Both the position numbers and the translations under genes were made by a program. A DNA stretch of 64,000 nt, taken from assembly GCA_013397935.1 (NCBI GenBank), contig VZRN01004397.1:1089009-1153008 (forward strand), in the 5' to 3' direction. Shown one piece after another: positions 14,909 to 26,800 of the stretch (position 1 is the first letter of the stretch; each line of letters starts with the position of its first letter). The notes below the pieces were generated by a model. It had not been told where the DNA came from. It searched no databases and worked only from the letters and a program-made list of their open reading frames with translations. The DNA comes from Dasyornis broadbenti. Lineage: Eukaryota; Chordata; Aves; Passeriformes; Dasyornithidae.

Positions 14909-15215
14909 TCAGAGAATTACACTGTTAATGAGGTTGGACAGCACCTCCAGGGACTTTCTAATCCATCCCCCTGCTCGAAGCAGGATCAGCTAGACCAAGT
15001 TTCTTAGAATATAGCAAAGAGGGGTTTTGGATATCTCCAAGGATGAAGACTTCACAACTTTGCCTGGTCATCCTGTGATACTTTTTGACCACTCTTGTAG
15101 CAAAAAACAAGTTTGCTTATTTTTAAATTAGTGCTTGTTGCCTCTTATCTTTTCACTGGATATCACTGAGAGGAGCCTGGCTTTGTCTTGTTTACTCCTT
15201 TCACACACCATCATT

Positions 15216-15660
15216 GAAACCTCCTGGATTGCTTATGCCCTGCTGTATTACCCCTCTGGAAGATTCTGAGTTAGTTGTTCTCTCATGAGGACCAGGGCCT
15301 GCAAATGTGAAGCGCTTCTTACTGACTGTAGTTCTGTAACAAACAACCATGAGAAGGTTGCACATGTTGTTCTGCCTGCTAATCTAGATCCGTAAGGTGT
15401 CAGCTGGCTCCTCACCCATCCTAAGGCAGTTTCATGAATCCCTACAGGGCAACTCTACTCTTCACCATCCTGGCCTGTCCTTCCCAGAATGGCCTTTATT
15501 CAGCCACTGCATTGTTCCAGTCGTGTGAGCTGTCTCACCGCATCTCCATGATTCCAGTGTGAGCTATATAACCTTGCACCCCCTACACGTGCACACAGAC
15601 CTCTTAATCTTCCTGTTTACTCCCCATCTTGCATGTGTTAGTTTACAGAAACTTCAGAGA
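15216..15660 (-). pseudogene. CR1 ORF2 N-terminal endonuclease remnant
   Basis: The minus-strand translation, with several stops and frame changes, follows the start of the CR1 ORF2 protein, an apurinic-endonuclease-like domain that nicks target DNA. Recognisable pieces in order are a start resembling LK.L.TN...MG.KQE, then DSSHDWN near 15520, then LQALVLM near 15285-15305, and an intact-looking GNTAGHKQSRRF near 15216-15252. The last piece lies about mid-domain. Immediately after it the CR1 homology jumps to the element's 3' end. In a complete CR1 the catalytic Asp/His pair of the endonuclease follows, so this remnant lacks the C-terminal catalytic part as well as the reverse transcriptase. 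Confidence 0.85.
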
Positions 15661-15864
15661 GGCACTCAGTCATGCTGATTTCCCCCAAAATGCTGAGAGA
15701 ATTTCCTCCATATCCTGTAGGTACTTCCTTCTTGGTGTGCATGTACTTGGGGTGGACTCCCTTCTGCCCTGTTTTGACGATTAAAAATCTTCCTTTTCCG
15801 CATATCTGTGCAGTCTTTGCTTATCAAACCAGCCCACCTCTTCCAGGGGACAATGTTATCATGA

Positions 15865-16265
15865 CCCTCATCACTCCCAGTTTAAAGCTCTTTTCACCAA
15901 GTTGGCCAGCTTGTTGGCAAATATTTCCTACTTGGTCAGGTGTATCCTGCTTTTTCCTGGCAGTTCTTGATCTTCAGAGAAGATCCCAGGCTCTAGAATT
16001 CAAATCCCTATTTTCAACCCCAGCTGTGCAAACATTTGTTAATGCACAGAATTGTGAAATCCATCCAATCTTCCCTGAGTTCTTCTCCTTCTCTAGCAGG
16101 TCTAAGTTGACACTAAAGGATCTCCAAATCCTTGGCCCTCGTTCCAGAGGCACATAATCACTCTTGGCATGATTCAGACCTCTGGCAGTGCTATAGGTGC
16201 CCATGTAGAAGAGCAGTGGGACTTCTAGCATGAGGGCCAGATTTGCCTCCACAGTCTTCCACACC
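15865..16265 (-). pseudogene. CR1 ORF1 esterase-domain remnant
   Basis: An open minus-strand frame of 96 codons (16264-15974) contains PLLFYMGTYSTARG followed by KSDYVPL. This matches the CR1 ORF1 esterase (SGNH hydrolase-like) block around GTNDTARG and the downstream K.DY.ALG. The diagnostic Asn-Asp of that block has been replaced (GTYST). Further along, in another frame, bases 15923-15882 encode FANKLANLVKRALN, the usual end of the esterase region. ORF1 of CR1 elements is thought to act in ribonucleoprotein formation, and the esterase role is unproven. A forward open frame of 161 codons over the same bases (15672-16157) is an antisense shadow. Confidence 0.85.
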
Positions 16266-16330
16266 CAAGCCCTCAGCAGGTGTCAAACACCGTGGACATC
16301 AGATTAAGCCAGTGAAGGTACCTTTGTGGC

Positions 16331-18100
16331 CCATTGCTGCCTCTGGCACTTCCTTCAGTGCTGCTTTGGGATGCCATGCATCACCAGCTTTGCTCATACC
16401 ACTGAGCTAGGATGGGGGCTTTGTCTCTGTGACAACTCAAACAAGATCCAGGAGACCTCTTTCTTCACCTCTGATGCCACACAGATGCTCACCAGTGAGC
16501 ACCATCTGTGGGCAGGTAGCTCATCCACCCGGTCTCAGCCTCTGAAGAGCCCCAGGCACCCCTGCAGCCCATATGTGAGAGCCAGGTCTTACCCTCAGGA
16601 GTTCAAAATGAGCCCAGAAGACTAAAGTTTGTGTCTTCATACATCTTTACACTGTTACGGACCCTAGCCATTTCTTCTATGCACACTTATTGCAGAGGAT
16701 GTAACTTAAACAAATAAAGCCCTTTCAGATCTCCACACAGATAGGAGGCTTTTTGTCCCTAACATGAAGAGCTTGAACAATTGGGAATATGTAAGCTGTC
16801 TAAAAAGGCAATTTTTTTTTTTTTTAAATCTTTAGAGAATTACTCTATCAGCTATCTTCAACTCCTGAGATGTAAAACTGCAGTGGATCATTGGTGTTTT
16901 CTGACAGATGTGTGGTTTTATTCAGTCATGTTTATTAAAATGCTTAAATGTTTTGATTAGCCTAATTGAAATAAAACACCAAAACAAACTTTTAAAAATA
17001 TTTCCACAATGCAGGGTGTTATATAAAACTGTCAAAAAGTGAATTGGCATTGTACTGATTTTTGCAGGAACGCAAGTACGTGTATTTATTTTGAAGTTGA
17101 TAGAATACAGAAGGATCAGAGATATGATTTCATTCTCCTCTGAAAATCTCCTTCCAGATTCCTAAGTCTCTCACAAAGCAGATGTCATTTTGAAGATGCA
17201 AAATAGAAAACCACTAAAAAAAAATCAGCATTCTTAAAGAATTCTGCTATGCTTTATTCCCATTTGCTAGTAGAAAGCATGTGTCTTGAATGTTAATCAC
17301 ATATTATTTTAGGAAGGCAGAGGACTTCATGAGGCAGATATGAAACAAGCTGCACAAAAGCACCATGGGATAACCTCTTCGGTTCCAGTGGCTGGTGCTT
17401 TTCTGTAATCTCTTCATATTACTGCAGCTGTTATTTAGCCATCAGAAGCTTAAATGACACACAGGAAGCCTTAGGAATAAGGCTCAGTTCAACAAAATTC
17501 TATATTTAGTCTTTTTGGCAAAACTGCCAATATAAGCTTTAGGAGAACTGAGATCCTCAGTTTCTGAATCTCTGATTTTGCAGGATGAAGGCAAAGAAAG
17601 GCAAAGAAATCCAGCCTGCTCATCAAAGAGGTGTCTCTCATCTGTATTATAGCCAGCATCCACTGAAAAGCTTTTTCATTGACTTCATAAGGCTCCGCTA
17701 GGAGCCTTCAATGGAAAGTGCAGAGGAATAACTGGATGACTTCCCAAGAGTTGCTCTAGAACAATGGATGCCTCTCTGGAGTCCCTTTTTTTTTAAAGCA
17801 TCACATTTGTGTAATTGCTCTGAAAAACATGATATGATGGCCAAGTTTCACTAAGAGACAATACTAATGCCTTGATATTACAGACTGACTTAACATCTCT
17901 ATGCTTAAAATTAAGAACAGAGCTGCCTATCCTCTCTGGTTTTAGGCCCTTTTCTATAAATTGCTAAAGAAGCAAGCAGTACATATGCTCTTCTTGAAGT
18001 TGATATTTGTCTGATGATATCTCTGAGGTGGTTGGAGTTCTGAAGGGGAAATATCCTTCCAGCTGCAAAATCAATTCACAAGAAAGTGGTGGGGCCTCTC
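16331..18100. other. Unique sequence, possible faint CR1 upstream remnant
   Basis: Bases 16331-16640 are richer in G+C than the flanks and lie just upstream of the minus-strand CR1, so they could be decayed CR1 ORF1 or 5' sequence, although I cannot align them. From 16640 the sequence is A+T-rich with a T14 run at 16812-16825. A short hairpin with perfect 8-bp arms (AAGGCTCC, loop GCTA) lies at 17689-17708. No gene is recognised. Confidence 0.5.
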
Positions 18101-18140
18101 GATGACAGTTAGGGTAAGCTAACTTACCCTAACTGTGATG
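18101..18140. repeat. Perfect 14-bp-arm hairpin flanked by GATG
   Basis: Left arm 18105-18118 (ACAGTTAGGGTAAG), loop 18119-18122 (CTAA) and right arm 18123-18136 are perfectly complementary. The same four bases, GATG, stand directly outside both arms (18101-18104 and 18137-18140). It has the form of a very small foldback element or a template-switch inversion. Each arm contains one telomere-like TTAGGG, but a single unit does not make an interstitial telomere. Confidence 0.95.
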
Positions 18141-19649
18141 AGCTGTGTTTTCCTGCAGTAGTGCCAGCAGAATTGCACTGTTGCAGAGCTGCCTCTTTGT
18201 TTCCTGCACATGTCTAGACACTGAAGATGAGCAAAAATTAAGACCTCGGAGAACATGAGAGTTGGCTGCTATTTCAATGCTGTCCTTTTAAAGAAATACT
18301 CAACATACCTGCAGCAGTTGTGCCATTTTATAAAAGCTGTTATTTAACACTAGAATTACCCCAGACTCACTGATATTCCATGAGTCCACTTGCTCCTAAA
18401 AATGCTCTTGGTAAAGAGAAACTGCAGTTAGTACAGCTCTAGCTCTCATCAGTGGAATATGCTTCATCGAATTTCTTTCAATACATACCTAGTATGCATA
18501 GGGGAAAGAGATGCACAGATCCCTGACCTGTGCAGCACAGTTTCTTTAACCTTATATCTCAGCCACAGCCCTGACAAGCTTATCCAGCTTTCCCTGCTTA
18601 CCATATTGAATGCAATTGGAATCAAAACTGATCATTCCCGAGGGCTATTGCCCACCACACACTGCTCAGGTTAAGCAGCATGCAACTTAATTTGGTTTTC
18701 AAAGGCTTTATGTTTCTCAGTCAGTAAGAGTAAGATACATCACCAGGTAAACTAAACACTGAATTCATTACAAATTCCTGTTGAATCCTGTGATAATACC
18801 TAGTAGCTATGGAATGGGTGATACACGTTTTAGGTCCTTATTCTTAGTGTTGCCTTTTCTCTTTGCAAAACAAAGTGTGTAGGCTGAAAAGGCATACATG
18901 TACAATTGTTTCAGCACAGAGGAGTGACATGGGAGATACAAGAAAATGTTCTCAAGTTATGTATGGGTGTATTGTAGAGTGTGATGTGGGCTTTTTATTT
19001 AGTTTGGTGAGGAACCAAACCACGAATATGTTAAAACTTCTGTCATTATGTGGCTGCATTGTAACATGTCAGGAAGATGGATAACGTTGGTTTGGAAGAT
19101 GTTCCTAAAGACAGTATGGTGGCTTACATTACTTAAAGTAGCTTTTTAAATTTTATAAATAGTGTCAAGTAGATCCCAAAACATGTTTTATTACCAATGG
19201 TAGAAAATCTTCACATGGTACTTCTTTGCTAGTTGACCCAACATAGGCTCCTGTTAAAAAATTATAACCCTTGGACTCGATTCCCTGGAGAGTCCCCAAA
19301 GCATTTCCTGGATAATAATGATGCAATAGTTTCCTATCCTATTGATGATTGTCCCAGGGCACCTCAGAACAAATGCTCCCATTCCCTGAAAGCTGCTCAA
19401 GTACCAGGATGCTGCTATAAATGGTTGAAATGTGATGCAGTTTCCCCTTCAACTTCCTCCAGATCAGCCTAATGGGGATTAAGAGCCATTAAAGGCTCTT
19501 TGCAGCATATGCAGTTGCTATTGATCAGTTGTTTTAGCCAATGATCTGATTACAACCATCTTCTCTTTACAGTGCTTTACTGGCAGAAAGGAACATACAA
19601 ACATACAATAAAAGGTGAAGAATGAAGGTACCAGACCTTCCTGTGTGTG
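18141..19649. other. Unique sequence, no gene seen
   Basis: No gene, RNA or transposon is recognised. Small open frames at 18459-18674, 18863-19084 and 19233-19472 are unremarkable. Confidence 0.55.
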
Positions 19650-20291
19650 CTAAGAATTTGTTTTCTTGCTAAAAAGAAATATTACCATTGTTTTTTTCCC
19701 ATGAGTAAAAGTTTCTACCTGCAATCTAAGAAGCCAGTTTGAAGCAAAATTGTTTATACGAGTAGAGGTCAGGGAGTTTGTCTTGTCAGAGCACGGCACA
19801 GTACATTTTGCATTTGTTGCTGAATAGAGGCAGAGCTTAAACAAGAAGATTTTGGTAAATGCTTTCCTGCCTTTCACTGCTGCAAAGTTCAGGAAAAGTC
19901 CTGAGAACTGGGTCCTGCCCCTTTGGACTGACAAAGTTGAAATCTTCTTTTGCCTGTGATGAGTCAGCCTTCTAACCCCATGGCTTTTCAAGCAGACAGC
20001 TGTTACCCTTTTGGGCCACTTCTTAAAAGAACCCAAAGGTAAATCTTTACTATATAGAACCCAACTGTGGGTAAAATTTGGACTCTGAAAGCACGTGCTG
20101 ACTGAGCCCCTGTGAAGGATAGTCTGGGGAGGAGTATGGCAACTTTCTGACTCTTCTGGGACTGAGCCTTCCAGGAGGCTGTGAAGCCTGTGGAGGATGC
20201 ACAGAGGCAGATCTGAAACAGTCAATGTCAAAATCAAATCTACATGCCTCCCATAAGAGAAGGTGAAGCTGAGAAGTGACTTGGAGAGCAA
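19650..20291 (-). other. 213-codon open frame, unrecognised, coding status doubtful
   Basis: The longest uninterrupted ATG-to-stop frame in the window. The product would be rich in Ser, Thr and Leu with many basic residues, and shows no signal peptide, clear membrane helix, zinc-binding pattern or transposase/polymerase motif. No promoter, polyadenylation context or neighbouring exon ties it to a transcript. I do not recognise it. In A+T-rich DNA a frame this long is uncommon but not out of reach in a 64-kb six-frame search, particularly where G+C is locally higher as here. It could be chance, a fragment of an old element, or a lncRNA-borne frame. Confidence 0.15.
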
Positions 20292-22930
20292 TTATTTAGT
20301 CTCATCACTCAGTCTTACCCAAATTCTGGTTTTAGTGCCTCTGTTCCTATAATAGCCTGAACAATCATCCTCTGAATTATTTCTCTGGCTAGGTGAAGAG
20401 AGAAAGGGCACTGAATTGAGAAGCCTGAGACAAAAGAAATTCCTGAAAACTCTGAAGGTCCTTTGTGGTGCCAGCATTTATTTTGCAGTATTAGATGGCT
20501 CTTGGGGAAGAGATAAAGCTTCATTTGCCTGAATGTTCCAGTCGTTTATGAAACAGTGGCAGAGCAGGGGTAGCATACTGGCTCTCTTGTTCAAAGCAAC
20601 AGAACTGCTGATAACCTACTACTTCTGCATGCAAACAGGCATTAGGTTTAAGAGAACAGATTTAGCAGCTCACACAGATGCCTTGAGATGGTTCAGGGTT
20701 ACTCTGCTCTTTGTGACTGGACAGGAAATACAACACAACCACTCATGCCTTCCTCAGGACATAACTAATAATTAACTAACAAAGTCACAAATTTGTTCAA
20801 CTATCACGGTGTCACTACTTAGATGGGCCCTAGGAGTCTCTTGGGAGAAGATCCAGAGTAGGAAGATGTTTAAGTACTGTCAATAAAGTACCAGTACTTT
20901 TGAAAGTACTGTATGAGTAGGCATCCCCAACAGAAACGGGCTACCTGCCTGACAATGAAAGGATATGTTAGTGACTGGAGGTGGGTTATTGAAACAACGG
21001 GGAGTGAGGTATCTTCCTTTTTGACCACTGCAATAATCTGGTCTTGATTACTAGAAAGGGCAGGCTGTGTTTTGTATTTGTCTTAATTTCATGACAAAAG
21101 AAACCCATCACAGCACAGCCTGTGACTCCCTAAGGGACTGCAGAATTCTCCATGTGCAGAGGACAGTGATCTGCTTGGGAAACATGAGTGTGAGCAGAAA
21201 AGGATACTCATCCACCTTTGGAAGTTCCATCATTTATTGTCAGCTGAATGACTCCTTGTAGCATTTTATTGTTCTTAGAAAGGTAAAAAACTCAGACAGG
21301 GCACAAATAAGCTGCCTAGTTCCCTGGTACCCTGATGGAGGCAGTTATAGGCCTCTTCTGAGCCCTGATGATTTGAACACGTTTGTTTCCTGCATGTACA
21401 ATGCAGAAATTCATAGAACATTTTATTGGGCCTTTATCTGATTCTTGAGTATGTTTCTCTTTGTCATAGTTTCTAGCTGTGTACTTTAGTTGTAATAGAG
21501 ACCTCTGGTTTTGATTAAGTAAAAGATCACAATGCCCTAAAACCTTGACTCCAGCAGGCAACACCAGAAAGCACACTTCCTATGAAATGTCCACAGAACT
21601 CAGTAGATCAGGCTGTTGATTTTCTTTCTAGAGCAGGAAAATTCCATGCAGGCTTGCACTGCTGCACGTATTCCTGCACCCCACAGAGCTCCCAATACAA
21701 AGAGCAGGGAGCATCAGTGTTTTTGTGGACTGCTACAGGGCTAGAGGCATAGCTCCTCAAGAGAAGCAATTTGTTACCCTTGACCTCAGCACAGCAATGA
21801 ACCAAGGATTGTCAGAAGCTCCTGCTGTCTGAGATGCTGCTGGCACGAAAAGTTTCCTCCACTTTGACATGTGTTAAAAAGGGGCAGCCAAAGGGAGCTG
21901 TCCTGAGGATCAGAAGAGGCACATGACTATGCTGAGAGGAATTGTGGAGAGCTCTTCTAAACACAGCAAGTGTTTGGAAAGGGACCATACTGTTGTAGCC
22001 CTCTGTGTGGGAAGGCAACAAATCACCATGGGCTATCAAGGGGACATGTGATGAGACACAGGAAGACTGAAGGGGAGGATGTGATGCTTCCTCTGGGGCT
22101 TTCAGCATAGCTTGAGGGAACCAGGACAGCCGTGCTGATACAATGCATAAAAGGAGCCTCCAGTAAGTTCCTCCTCCAGGGCAAATATCCATCACTAGCA
22201 CAAAGAATCCATGAATTGTAAGACCCAACTCCTCTCCAGTTGATTCCTGCTACCTGCCTAATTGCTGAGGCTCCTACCTACTTTTCCCTCTTCAGAGCCT
22301 TGAATTCAGGCACTCCTTCAGCATCTGGTTGTTTTGTATTTGCATCTGAATCTTATATATCAGGACCATGATAAGCAAACAGTTCTGCCATGCTGACTTG
22401 CCTCACTTGTTGTACTTAGGTCTTGTGCAGGGCTGTCTTCCCTCCAGCAACATTGACTGAGAAACTGGGAACAGCAAAAACACTGCCAATAGCTATTTAC
22501 TATAAAAAGCTAAGAGTCCTTTGTGAACCATGAGAGGAATAACAGGAATACAGCCTAAACTCTGGACTGCTTACACCACCCTTTGATGAAGCGGCGCCCT
22601 GACACCAGGATGGTGAGACCATTTTTTTTTGTTGCAGTCACTGCTCACCACAGTGAAGGTCAGAATTTTTCATTGTCAATCAGTCATTTTACCTCTGACC
22701 TTGAAAATCTGCAATACTGCCTACTGTTTTGATAGCAATGATCATGATTTTAGTGACAGAGTTATTTTACTAATATTTTAATAGTGCGTGGCAGGATCCC
22801 TGTGATGTTTTATTGTCTTTTCTTAGAATTCCTGGCTCAGAATGGATTGTAATTTTCGTGATTCTATATGGAAATACAGTCCAAGTCCAAGCTGTCTGCC
22901 ATTTCCTCAGAGAAGCAACTTCTAGCTCAC
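20292..22930. other. Unique sequence, no gene seen
   Basis: A small hairpin lies at 20892-20911 (arms CAGTACTTT, loop TG). A 138-codon minus-strand frame at 21812-22228 lies in a locally G+C-richer block and has no recognised domain. Nothing else is supported. Confidence 0.5.
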
Positions 22931-22946
22931 TACCTACCTACCTACC
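22931..22946. repeat. (TACC)4 microsatellite
   Basis: Four perfect TACC units, preceded by TCAC and followed by TCAC. Confidence 0.9.
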
Positions 22947-23752
22947 TCACATATTTCATTGGAATTTTGTTACTCAGATTGTGGTCAAGCTATTTCTGTC
23001 AGAGGTGATAAAAAATGTGTATTTCTTCATATATATATTTTTTTATTATTATTTTTTTTTACATATTGCAACCTTTCAATTCCTGTCTTAACTTTATGCA
23101 AGCAAATTTCCTGGAGTCCTGGAGCCTCTTGATTGTTAAGTCTTACAACTTTTAGAAAGTTGGAATACAAATACTTGAGTTTACCCTAGGTGAAGCATCT
23201 GGGGCAGTTATGTCTCATCTAATGCTTAATGGTCCAATTGCTTGGTAGACCCATTCATAATTCATCAGGCATCTGATTAAACGTAGTTTACTCTGACTCA
23301 TGTGATAGTGTTCGCAGCTAATTTAAAGGCAGAACATCATACTTGCACAGCTTTCCAGGATATGCCAAGGATATAGAATGAACTCTCTCCTGATTAAAAT
23401 ATGAACTGTTTTATATGGTTCCATATTCCAAAAATTGCAAATTCCTTTTTTTCTGGCATAGTGGTTATTTCTGTTCACATTGATAACTGTTTCTTCTTTC
23501 CCTCCTTTTTGCCTGTTTTATCTCTTTGAAAACTGCAAGAGAGGGTTATAATGTAAATCTTTCATTCACATCTGTTTCATATGCAGTGAACTACACAATA
23601 GATCTACGGGTCCAAGGCTGGGCATGTAAAGGTGACTTGGGCAAGCGATAAAAATAATTTCTGTCCTTGAATGTTATGCAAAATACAACAGAGGTACATT
23701 ATATTAGTATTCCTCACTTGTTTTCCAGTTACAGTTCATTATTAGATATGAT
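22947..23752. other. Unique A+T-rich sequence, no gene seen
   Basis: A T-rich low-complexity patch lies at about 23027-23060. No gene or repeat family is recognised. Confidence 0.55.
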
Positions 23753-23860
23753 TGAGCAACCTGGTCTAGTATGAGGAGTCTCTGCTCATGGCAGGAGGAT
23801 TGGAACTAGATGAACTCAAGATCCCTTCTAACCCAAACCACTCAATGATTCTATGATTAT
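23753..23860 (+). mobile_element. CR1 LINE, 3'-terminal ~108 bp
   Basis: A severely 5'-truncated CR1. It begins inside the non-coding 3' region (TGAGCAACCTGGTCTAGT), passes through TGGAACTAGATGA and CCCTTCTAACCCAAACCA, and ends in the CR1 tail CAATGATTCTATGATT. The sequence is of the same subfamily type as the reverse-oriented copy at 56542-57091, which shares the CTGGTCTAGT and CATGGCAGG blocks. No coding sequence is included. Confidence 0.93.
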
Positions 23861-26800
23861 TTCTCTGACTTTTTAGCAAGTTGATTGTAACTTTTAGAAA
23901 ATGTTAAATGACTGCAGAGCAGTGCAGTTTTACCATTTATATAACGATGATCTTTCTTTCTTTAATATCATAACATAGGCAGGATCTTACCCAGTATATG
24001 TATCTCTTGGAAATTTATGCAAAATATGGTAGCTGATAGAACATTGGAGTGAAAGAGCAACTAGCCTCAGCTTCAGAAAAAGAAAATGAAGAGCAATTCT
24101 GGCAATTAACAGTAATTTAATTGCCAACTACCATATTAAAAGAAAATGTAGTGGTTTTATATAGCCTCACAAGGACAGTAGTTAATAAATAATTGTATTC
24201 ATAAAGAAATAGTTCTTATAGGTAAATGTGATGACCTGTTCATAAAAGATTAAATGCTGGACATGTTGAGGGAACTCACTGTGCGTTAATATGGAGCCAT
24301 CAAATCTGGTCTTTTGTAAAGTCTGAATTTTGTGCTTGAAACAGGAAATCAACTTTGTTTTGTTTGAAAATTATACTGTATTTTTCAGAGTATGGAATAC
24401 TATTTCAGAGAATTCCCAAGTAGATTTGCTAATTAGAGTTAAAGAACCCTTTTAAAATTCCCTTTAAGGAAAGACATATCAAATCTTTCTTTGCTGTCCT
24501 GAGGGATCTTGATAACACAGACTCCTCAAATTCTCCACAGAAATAAAAGCCACTAGAATATTATGCATATACTCCATTTGAAGATTTCCTTAGGAGCAAT
24601 GATATTTCTACATTCGTAAATCATTTTTGCCTACCATAAGGTTAGCACATACAATATTCAGAAAAACTAGCAAGAAATTACCGTCTCTCAAACCACTGCC
24701 ATTTCCCATTGTTCACAGGCATATGACCAGAGTCTGAACTAAGAAGAGGTGAGCATCTCCACCAGTCTTAGCCTAACAAATTCTAGTCAGCGGTAATTTG
24801 GCTTCATTCTCATTGTATGTGCTAGAGACATGCAGTCATACTTGATGAGACTGCCATCAGTGGTTTCTAAAACATACTGCTTAACAATTACTATTAGAGA
24901 TCTATTACCAGTCTATTAAAACTCAGATGATGAAGGTAGACTTCCATATTACTCTGTCTTGAGCTAAAGCCAAGAATTTTTAGACTAAGGACTAAGAAAA
25001 TAACAAGAGGGAGTGGATGGAGGTGGGTAAGGGCTGGAGGCAGCAAGGGAGAGAGATGGAAAGACAGAGAACAGTGTACAATCCATATATTGATGGTGCT
25101 GCAGCACAAGTGCTTCAGTCATCCTTAGTGGTTTGACATGCACATTTACTGAGAAAATTAATGAAAGGAGTCCTGTGTTAGCTGAGAAAGAAGATCTCTT
25201 GGGGAGGAGCACTAGCTGGCTAGATTTATCCCATGGTAAAGAGATGGGATGAGTGGAACTGAGTATTTCCACTGCTTATTGAATGCCAGTAGCTGTAGCT
25301 GTATACCGGTCTGGGTTAAGGAAGAAAAATGCTTTACTGGCATTTTTGTCATTTCAAAGCAGAACTCAGTTTTGTGTGTGTTCTGCGTTCCTTTTAGTAG
25401 CTCTTTGAGAACAGTTGTAAAATAACTGTTTGATCATGCAGCTGTTAATGGAAAATGAATTCTGGACATCTAGATAAAAAAAGATGTTTGATTCAATGGC
25501 TACAAGACTTATTTAATTTCACATCAGACTCTTCTGTGGGTGGCTTGGGAAGAGGACATTCTCCAGTGAGAGAGTAGAAAAGATAGCACATGACATTGGC
25601 ACCCAGCTCTGTGAAGGAACACCACAATAAATTTGGAAAAGCAATCAATAATCTGAAATGTGCTTGTACAAACTATTCTGCTTTTTCTAATAAAATACAG
25701 TCTTGCTTGGACTTACTTCTTCGATAGTTTGTCTCCTAATGACAGCTTTTACCTTCCACTTTTTCCACAGAAGTATTAATCTTTTTTTTTTTTTCATACA
25801 GCTTCCTTCTCAGTCTCCCAGCCAGTGCCTCTGGAAGGATAGCTTCGTGCTGCTGCATTTGCTTCTTTGTGTGGAAAGAAAATGATTTGCTTTTTGTATG
25901 CTATTTATAGAGAGCTTCTCCACAGAGATGGCATCCCCTCCCCCCGATGGCTCTGAGCATCCTCACACTGCAGCTACCCGCCACCTGATGTCCTATTTTC
26001 TCATTGGCTCGAGCTGTTCCCAAACCTTGTGACTCCTGTGAGCTAACGCCCAGCTGTACCGGCTCTGAGTCTCCTGCAGTGAGACATAATCTCCACTTTC
26101 ACTTCTATCATTTGCCCTTAATATGCCAAAACATCTGAACAAGTGCGTGCACTCATTGCCAGAGCCCCCTGTCCTAGGTTAAGCCCGCAGGTCACCATGA
26201 AAATAGCTGTATTCCTTGGCTTGCTGAGGTGGTAAACAGCTCTATTACGAGATCTTCATAACTTACTGGAGGACTGTAACTCATAGGATTGCACCTGAGA
26301 CAGAGATTTTATATTCAGATGACCTTCTATTTCCTGAAATTGTAAATGCTGTCTCACTCTACATCTGTTGTTCAACTAAAAGTCAGGCGACCGATTAACT
26401 TTCTCTATGGGATTTCCCTGTGATTATAAAGCCAGGTGACTGTGACAAGGTCACCAGGAAAAACAGCCTTGTGATTTCAAGCTTGACAGAGACCTGGCAG
26501 GAAATGCAGATGAGAGAAATGTCACACTTAGGCAATGATAACCTTAAATATCAGAGACTGAGTTCAGAAATGGGTTTTTTTTCAGACCATCAGAAGGGTT
26601 CATGAAATATGTCTGTTTGTTCATTCCTCCAGGAGACCCTCTCTGTTCTTACATCTCAGTGTGTTATGATAAATAATGCATTGCCTTCCCAATAGCCTTG
26701 ATAAAACTGCTTCTTTAACCATATGAGGAGTACATTTCAAAAAGAGAACAAGCAGAGCACAGAGATGGAAATTAACCCCAGGACCGCCAGCCTCCATTAG

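Larger units (their letters stand above)
14909..16330 (-). mobile_element. CR1 LINE with internal deletion removing the reverse transcriptase
   Basis: One CR1 element on the minus strand, read from high to low coordinate. It starts with ORF1 esterase-domain sequence (about 16265 to 15882), continues through the ORF1/ORF2 spacer into the N-terminal endonuclease of ORF2 (about 15660 to 15216), and then switches within roughly ten bases (about 15216-15205) to the CR1 3'-terminal region, which ends near 14909. The missing part corresponds to the rest of the endonuclease and all of the reverse transcriptase, inferred to be around 2 kb or more from the known CR1 layout. The 5' limit is uncertain: faint CR1-like sequence may extend to about 16640. 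All frames carry stops and shifts, so the copy is inactive and fairly old. Two neighbouring independent insertions are a less likely alternative, because order and orientation match a single element. Confidence 0.88.

Noticed and set aside
15672..16157. 161-codon open frame on the plus strand
   Set aside because: It is antisense to the CR1 ORF1 esterase and ORF2 boundary region, so it is a shadow of minus-strand transposon sequence.
18105..18136. Interstitial telomeric repeat
   Set aside because: Each arm contains only one TTAGGG unit; there is no tandem array.
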